64,000 nt of DNA from Dendrobium chrysotoxum (taxonomy: Eukaryota > Streptophyta > Magnoliopsida > Asparagales > Orchidaceae): assembly GCA_019925795.1 (NCBI GenBank), contig CM034309.1, positions 17,602,729-17,666,728 on the forward strand. Reading direction: 5' to 3'. Each line of letters opens with the position of its first letter. Position 1 is the first letter of the stretch. Below, one piece after another: positions 57,764 to 64,000 of this stretch. The notes beneath the pieces are model-generated. The model was not told the DNA's origin. It did not search any database and was given only the letters and a program-made list of their open reading frames with translations. The translations under genes and the position numbers were made by a program.

Positions 57764-58290
57764 ATCGTCCCGTACGATCGCAGGATCGTCCAGGACGATA
57801 TGAGCATTTATGACGGCCAGGACGATTGGTCAAAAAGGCAGTCGGATCATCCAGGGATAATCAGAGATCATCCAGGATGATTAGACATAGGCGATCATCC
57901 TGAGAAGTCAAGTCAGATGACCGTTGATGAAAAGTATCGTCCAAGAAAAATTAGGTAGATCGTCCCGGATGATATGCAATAAATATATCTGACGGGTCAA
58001 ATTTAAATCATCCAACTACTAACACATGGATCATCCAGGATGATGAGGTGGATCATCTAGGATGATAAACAATAATTTGTACAATCTCAGCCCGTTTGAT
58101 CAGGATCAAGGAAAATTTGGATCATATCGTCCAGGACGATGTAAGGATCGTCCAGGACGATAACTAATAATTGGTGTATCTCAGTAGTATGATCAAAGTG
58201 GGGATGATCTGAATGGATCATCCATGATGATTTTTATGGATCGTCCAGAACGAAGAAGAGATCCAGGACGAAGAAGATCATCCAGGACGA
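57764..58290. repeat. Palindrome array upstream of ORF3 (copy 2)
   Basis: Same motif as in the LTR. Exact 21-bp pairs: 57764/57785 (ATCGTCCCGTACGAT and ATCGTCCAGGACGAT) and 58126/58147 (two perfect ATCGTCCAGGACGAT). Others, such as those near 58029 and 58228, have 7-8-bp spacers. About ten to fifteen sites in all. Confidence 0.92.
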
Positions 58291-59634
58291 TGTGAAAGAA
58301 AAAGTGAAAAAGATGGAGGATGGAGAGATGAAAGATCAGGGATCCCAAAAATACAAACAGTTAAAATGAAAAAAAAACCAAAGTAAATTAAACTTGAAAC
58401 GAGAACACAAAAAATAATGATTTTTTTTTTAATCAATCTGCTCCAGTAATTTAGAATTTTCCCTTGATTCTAAATCCAAAAACTAATAAGAAGACAATCG
58501 ACGTCTGCCGTATGAAAAATCCAGAAAAAGTTAGAAAATCGACTTTCGTAACTCCCACCCTCGGACACCTTGTAGATGCAAATTCCTTTCACCCAAAAAT
58601 CTAATTCAGAAGAAAAGAAATTAGATTCGAAAAGAGAGATCCTTTCAAGTCTTGTTCCAGAAAAATATCTGACATAATAGTATTACAAGTAAGAAATCAT
58701 GATTTTCATCTTAAGCTTTTGAAAATATTAAGTGGCGCACAAATTTTTCTAAGACATTTAACGATCTGAAAGGAAAGAAAGCTTGGTTTGGGCTCATTTT
58801 GTGCCTCTTTTTCAATTTGTTTGGCGCCTTTGCGTATCTTTTGATTTTTGATACACATTGTGTATCTTTTAGTTTGGCGACATTTCGCATCATTTTTAAC
58901 TTTGAGCTCATTTTGTGCCTCTTTTTTAATTTGTTTGGCTCACTGCGCATCTTTTGTAAGCTTTCTTCTTTTCATAATTGCTAGAGTCTCAGCTGTGAAT
59001 TTATCTTCCAGACAAGGAGACGACAAAACTTACTCTCCACAATATGGAAGAGTAATTCATAAAACAAAAATTATATATCGTATGATAAGTGCAATCACTT
59101 GATTTAGAAAATCATAATAATGATTCAAGACTTTGAAAATACTATTCATATGAGATAGATTACTGTATAGAAAGATAAAATAAATCTCTATTTCAAAAAC
59201 TAATATTTTAATTTTGAAGAAAATTTTTATCCAAAAGAAATAATACACTAGTAAAAGAGTTAGAGAGGAAGAGAAACAATCATTAATATTTCTTCCATTT
59301 AATAGATACAGTGGAATCAATCACTGCTTACCAGCTTCCAAATAAAAATAAGGTAAAACTCTCAGTTAGAAATTCAGTTTATCAGTAGTAGTGAGCAGTG
59401 ATTTGATTTTGAAGTAGAGATAAAATAGTAAACAAAAGAGATGAAATAGTAAATGAAAACAAGTAGAAATCGCATTCAAAATAAATACTCAAATTAAACT
59501 AACAATAAGGTTAAATTAAAATAAAAATTAGCAAAAAAAATAAAACTCAACAGAAAATAGATAATCAAATCAAACAACTAACTAAAAGAGACAGAATAGA
59601 AAAACAGACAAATCAGAAATCAGTATTCATCAGA
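58291..59634 (-). other. Spacer between pol and ORF3 of copia-2, with 28-bp palindromic repeat
   Basis: No gene. At 58790-58960 about six units of 25-30 bp recur, each with a palindrome-like core such as GATACACATTGTGTATC (58850-58866) or GGGCTCATTTTGTGCCTC. The same module occurs inverted at 62020-62155, so this is the family's spacer. The frame at 58711-58950 is a product of the repeat. The pol end of copia-2 is expected to lie in the assembly gap. Confidence 0.7.
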
Positions 59635-60134
59635 NNNNNNNNNNNNNNNNNNNNNNNNNNNNNNNNNNNNNNNNNNNNNNNNNNNNNNNNNNNNNNNNNN
59701 NNNNNNNNNNNNNNNNNNNNNNNNNNNNNNNNNNNNNNNNNNNNNNNNNNNNNNNNNNNNNNNNNNNNNNNNNNNNNNNNNNNNNNNNNNNNNNNNNNNN
59801 NNNNNNNNNNNNNNNNNNNNNNNNNNNNNNNNNNNNNNNNNNNNNNNNNNNNNNNNNNNNNNNNNNNNNNNNNNNNNNNNNNNNNNNNNNNNNNNNNNNN
59901 NNNNNNNNNNNNNNNNNNNNNNNNNNNNNNNNNNNNNNNNNNNNNNNNNNNNNNNNNNNNNNNNNNNNNNNNNNNNNNNNNNNNNNNNNNNNNNNNNNNN
60001 NNNNNNNNNNNNNNNNNNNNNNNNNNNNNNNNNNNNNNNNNNNNNNNNNNNNNNNNNNNNNNNNNNNNNNNNNNNNNNNNNNNNNNNNNNNNNNNNNNNN
60101 NNNNNNNNNNNNNNNNNNNNNNNNNNNNNNNNNN
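59635..60134. other. Assembly gap, 500 N
   Basis: Exactly 500 unknown bases, which looks like a placeholder of unknown true size. It lies between two inverted copies of the same copia family, a setting that often breaks assemblies. Confidence 0.98.
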
Positions 60135-61450
60135 AAATAGAAGGGATTGACTTTAAAGAGACCATTGCCCCTATAGCTAGACTAGAAGTCATAATGGTGC
60201 TACTAGCTTTTGTCTTCTTTAAGGGATTCAAATTGGATCAAATAAATGTTAAAATGTCTTTCTTAATGAGATAATAAAATAATATGTATATGTTGAACAA
60301 CCCTAGGTTTTAAAAATTTACAATTTCTTAATAATGTGTTCAAATTAAAAAAAGCCATTATATGGACTAAAATAAGCACCTAGAGTATTATATGAAAGGC
60401 TAAGCACATTCAAACTAGATAAAATATTTATTAAGGGTAGCATAGACACCACCCTATTCCTCAAAAAGGTAGGAGAAGAAGTACTCATTATCTAAATCTG
60501 TGTTGATGATATTTTATTTGGTTCCTCTGATAAAAATTTATGTGATGAATTTTCAAAAATAATGAGTAAAGAGTTTAAGATAAGCATGATGGGAGAACTG
60601 AACTATTTTCTTGGATTTAGTATAAGGTAGAAGAATGATGAAATTTTCCTTAGTTAATCAAAATACATTAAGGACATCCTTAAGAAATATGAAATGGATA
60701 AGGCCAATGCAATAAACACTCCCATGAGCTCTACAGTTCAGTTAGATAAGAACTCAAATAAAAAATCAGTAAATCAAAAGAAATACAGAGGAATAATTAG
60801 GTTCACTTCTTCACTTGACAGCTAGCAGACCTGATATTATGTTTAATTTTTATCTCTATGCAAGATTTCAGGCCGATATAAAAGAATCTCACTTAATTAT
60901 TATTAAGATAATCCTTAGATATCTCTTAGGAACCCAAAACTTAGGAATATGGTATCTAAGGCATATCACTTCCTTTGAAATTATAGGATATTCTGATTTA
61001 GACATTATAGGATGTAGGGTTGATAGGAAAATCACTTATGAAGCCTATCAATTTATAGGCAATCTTTGGTCTCCTAGTCAATATAAAAAATAGAACTCAG
61101 TAACCCTATCCACTGCTGAAGCAGAATACATAGCCTTAGAAAGTTGTGTGGCATAAGTCCTTTGGTTAAAGCAATAAATACTGGATTTAGGACTCCTTGT
61201 AGGTGCCATTTCAATCTTGTGTTATAACACTAGTGCTATCTGTATTTTAATGAATTCAATCCAATACTCCAGGACCAAACATATAGATATAAAGCACCAT
61301 TTCTTTAGGGATCATGTCACCAAAGGAGAAATAGAGCTACATCATGTAGTCATTGAAAATCAACTTGTAGATATTTTTACAAAACCACTGGCTTTTGAAA
61401 CCTTTAGTACCTTAAGAACCAAATTAGGTGTCATAGATATTCATGTTTGA
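60135..61450 (+). pseudogene. Copia pol, RT and RNase H (copia-3), decayed
   Basis: RVT_2-type RT beginning at EGIDFKETIAPIARLEVIM, with FFKGFKLDQINVKMSFLNE, 'CVDDILFGSS' at 60499-60530 (Tyr of YVDD replaced by Cys, Asp pair kept), SMMGELNYFLGF and KYIKDILKKYEM. RNase H follows: TASRPDIMFNF, GYSDLDIIGCRVDRK, STAEAEYIALESC, TKHIDIKHHFFRDHV and VDIFTKPLA, ending with a stop at 61450. Stops and a few shifts interrupt the frame. Upstream gag, protease and integrase would be in or beyond the gap. Confidence 0.93.
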
Positions 61451-62699
61451 ATCAGGATAATTTGAAATTTTAAAAATGTGAATGTTTTCTTTTTTTTTTA
61501 TGTACTATCTTTAGTTTTTTATTTTGTATTTATGTTTATGATCTTTTATTTTATTTTTATGTCATTTTTTCTCTTTGTGAAGTCTATCTGATCAACACAC
61601 ATAAAAGAATCAAATCACTGCTCTCAACTTTAATTTACTTTTTCTTTAAATGAAAAACTTACCTCCATTTTACTTAAATATATTAAGTGGTGGATGACTC
61701 CTCTGAATATCCATCTTGTTTCTGTGGTAGGGTAATTTTCTCAAAATTTATATCAAATTAAAATTGGATTTAGAAATAAAAATCTTATTCATCTTCCTAC
61801 AAATTTTTATCTCATAGACATCTTTTACAAAATGATGACCCCACTTCATAATTTTCTTATTCAGGTATTTTATTCTTATCATAGGATCAGATTTGCTTTG
61901 TAGTTTATTCTTCCTTATATAAGAGAGTGAGTATTCTTCTCTTATATATGGAAGATGATCTTATAGCTGAGAAAGATTTCTTTTGAAAATTTATAAAAGA
62001 AGCAAATTACAAAAATGAAAAGAGGCACAAAATGAGCCTAAAATAAAAAATACGCAATATACATCAAAACTGAAAGATGCGCAATGTGTATCAAAATCAA
62101 AGATGCACAAAGTGTACCAAAATAAATAAAGAGGTATAAAATGAGCCCAAAATAAATTCGCTTACCTTTCTTGTAAATCTTTAAATCTTAGAAAACCCAT
62201 GTGTCAATTGATATTTTTTAAAGCTTGACTTTGAAAATCATGATTCCTATTTCATCATTATGAACTGATATTCTATTAGATATATTTCATGCAAGAAGAT
62301 GAAAAAAGATTAAATTTCTTTCTCTATAATTTTAAAACTTTCTTGAATTAAATTTTTGGTGAAAGTCACTTCTTACCAAAACCTGAGCAGGGTTAGGTGA
62401 AGTCAATTCATTTCTTACTAAACCTTTTTGTTTAAAGAGGTATTTTCTCATTCTAAGAAAATTTGCTAAAATTAATCGATTCTTCCTATGTATGTTCTTT
62501 TAAAATGATTTTTACGTTTCCTTGTGTTGAAATTATTTTATGAATGCTTGTATGGTTGATTTTGTCTTAAAAAAATTATGTTTGTGTTTTAAATTTGATT
62601 TATAATTATTTTTCTTGGTTCTTTTGTTTAGTGTAATTTATTTTATGTTATTTTTAGAGCCTTCCTGATCATCACACACCACCTACTAAAATTTGTTCA
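61451..62699 (+). other. Spacer between pol and ORF3 of copia-3, with 28-bp palindromic repeat
   Basis: No gene. Units at 62020-62155 such as GATGCGCAATGTGTATC (62076-62092) match the inverted copy at 58790-58960. Flanks also match: 'tttttggtgaaagt' at 62350 is the reverse of 'tttcacccaaaaat' at 58588. Confidence 0.7.
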
Positions 62700-63110
62700 C
62701 ATCATATTATACGATTTGATATTGTACTATATGATCTTTATAAATCACAAAATTTCTAATCACAGCACTTCCAACGGCTAATATTTATCAATCATTGGTG
62801 ATCATACTGTACGAACACCTACTTCGTACTGTATGATCCATGTGACAGTAAATGTTGAACAAATTAAATTCGGTCGGCACGATATTAAATATCGTATCAT
62901 ATTGTATGAATACTTATTCATACAATATGATCTGACCAGTCAACGATAGTCCATATTGACTCCTCGGGATGATCATTTTCTCTCTAATGGTCTAGTATGA
63001 TTTCGATCGTACTATATGATGAGACCGACTTTTTGACTGGATCAGATTTGACGAATTGATTACATTTGATCATCCAGTATGATCCCACGATTATACTGTA
63101 TGATATGGTC
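62700..63110. repeat. Palindrome array upstream of ORF3 (copia-3)
   Basis: ATACTGTA-type cores. Exact 21-bp pairs: 62896/62917 and 63069/63090 (ATCATCCAGTATGAT and ATTATACTGTATGAT). Further sites near 62700, 62800 and 62990 have 5-7-bp spacers. Confidence 0.88.
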
Positions 63111-63113
63111 GAT

Positions 63114-63125
63114 CTATTTAAATAG
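63114..63125 (+). promoter_or_regulatory. TATA-like box upstream of ORF3 (copia-3)
   Basis: CTATTTAAATAG, 10 bp after the last palindrome and about 80 bp before the ancestral ORF3 start. Conserved in position with 57744-57753. Confidence 0.6.
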
Positions 63126-63201
63126 TGGGATTTCAATATTTTCTTCACATAACCTTCAAACTTCTAATCCTTTTCTTCCCCCTAAGATCACATTCCTTGC
63201 A

Positions 63202-64000
63202 ATAGCCAGAAGAAAAAGCTCTCGTAAACTAGTCAGTAGTTCCTCCCGATGCCCTATAAATCCTAGATTCCCTAAGGCCGCTAACGAAGAGGCCTATCAA
63301 AGCTATAAAACTACTGGCATCACCCCCTCAAAAATCATCAAATAGGAAGATTTAAACCTCCAAGTACTGCCACTCTTTGCTTACACCACTCTCACCTTCA
63401 TTCTCACTTTAGTATACCCCTTTAACTCTGAATTACTTTTTGAGTTTTTTGCCAGCCTAAGAAAAAATAATGATGGTACTGCCCTCCAATCTTAAGTTAA
63501 TAGGTGACCAGTAGAGATAACCTATTAGGACTTTCATGAACTCCTACACCTCTCTACTATTGACAAGAAAATTCACCCTATGGCCTTAAATCCTGATTAT
63601 GATTAGGCACTTTCCAACACCACTCTTAGGGAATCTAATGTTAGATACCACATAGCCCAAGTCAACCTCTAGTCCCGGATGCCCAAATTATCCAACACAT
63701 TCTTTGTAACTCCATCATTTCTAAAGCTAGTGATAGGATTAACATTACACCTATTCTTTCTTTTGCTACCTATTACATTATGGATCACATTGATTTTAAT
63801 GAGTTGATTTTATAATCTAATATCTTAAAAATCTAACCAGCATTAGAGATCCTAGACACAAGAGAAAGCCTAATCTTTCCTTAGGACATCGCATTTCTTT
63901 TGTCCTAGAAACTAAGTATAATTTCTAATTTCCTACACCACCTGATCACCTCCTAGTCTTTTATTCCAATAGCTCCTTCCATGTACTTCATAGTGCTCAT
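63202..64000 (+). pseudogene. ORF3 of the copia family, copia-3 copy, runs off the window
   Basis: The start codon aligned with the other copy's ATG is ATA here (63202). It continues as ARRKSSRKLVSSSS, NPRFPKAANEEAYQSY and GITPSKIIK, then with stops and shifts NPDYD, ESNVRYHIAQ, a segment aligned with the FRYIEHLTTIRDP region of copy 2 near 63790-63870, and SLGHRISF near 63880. Similarity to 57682-56542 extends through the last bases of the window. Same position relative to pol, palindromes and TATA-like box. Inactive copy; function unknown. Confidence 0.8.

Noticed and set aside
55369..58290. A CRISPR-like array of direct repeats and spacers
   Set aside because: Repeats are imperfect palindromes at irregular larger distances, spacers are mostly 6 bp, and the context is a plant retrotransposon.
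58711..58950. A basic frame with repeated KKRHKMS
   Set aside because: It arises from the 28-bp palindromic spacer repeat; the other copy does not keep the frame.
59620..60231. A 203-codon frame across the N gap
   Set aside because: Most of it is unknown sequence and its end lies antisense to copia RT.

Overview
The window is a piece of AT-rich nuclear DNA from a flowering plant. Evidence: one GT-AG spliced plant-type cupin gene, Cassandra TRIM elements carrying 5S rRNA-derived sequence, an En/Spm-type CACTA transposon with TNP2-like and Transposase_24-like genes, RTE- and L1-type LINEs, hAT-like elements, and Ty3/gypsy and Ty1/copia retrotransposons whose primer sites match initiator tRNA-Met. 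I cannot name the species. More than 80% of what I can identify is transposon sequence, mostly decayed and nested. The only host gene I can support is the cupin gene at 11869-12346 (minus strand).

Layout. 1-8050: three old copies of an unnamed repeat (X) alternating with two gypsy LTRs. 9410-10609: a non-autonomous hAT-like element with an 8-bp target duplication; its right end plus flank has been amplified into five 160-bp tandem units (10526-11321). 11869-12346: cupin gene. 13098-26665: a minus-strand gypsy element (G1: 3' LTR, integrase, then RNase H, RT and protease) split at 16528-25109 by a plus-strand gypsy element (D), a 3'-truncated RTE LINE and a copia element reduced to gag plus one LTR. 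26666-37141: a second minus-strand gypsy element (G2) with long LTRs and only about 230 bp of internal DNA; its 3' LTR holds an L1 fragment with perfect 14-bp target duplications, and its short interior holds a complete 7334-bp CACTA element (29457-36790, TAA duplication). 37142-42600: a plus-strand gypsy element (G3) with 5' LTR, primer site and decayed gag-pol, hit by an L1 tail. 42992-43100: a MITE. 44294-45733: a second hAT-like element. 46608-47956: a four-LTR Cassandra array inside one shared target duplication. 49709-51392: a gypsy LTR. 51393-53637: a 5'-truncated RTE LINE.

54637-64000 is the most interesting part. Two copies of one copia (SIRE-like) family lie in opposite orientation around a 500-N assembly gap. 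Both have an extra reading frame (ORF3) downstream of pol. The LTRs and the segment just upstream of ORF3 both carry arrays of 15-bp palindromes, often in pairs whose starts lie exactly 21 bp apart, and each array ends next to a TATA-like box. The LTR at 23410-25109 belongs to the same family and has the same arrangement with a different core sequence. I infer that ORF3 has its own LTR-like promoter and that a dimeric factor reads the paired palindromes; the layout is visible, the function is a hypothesis.
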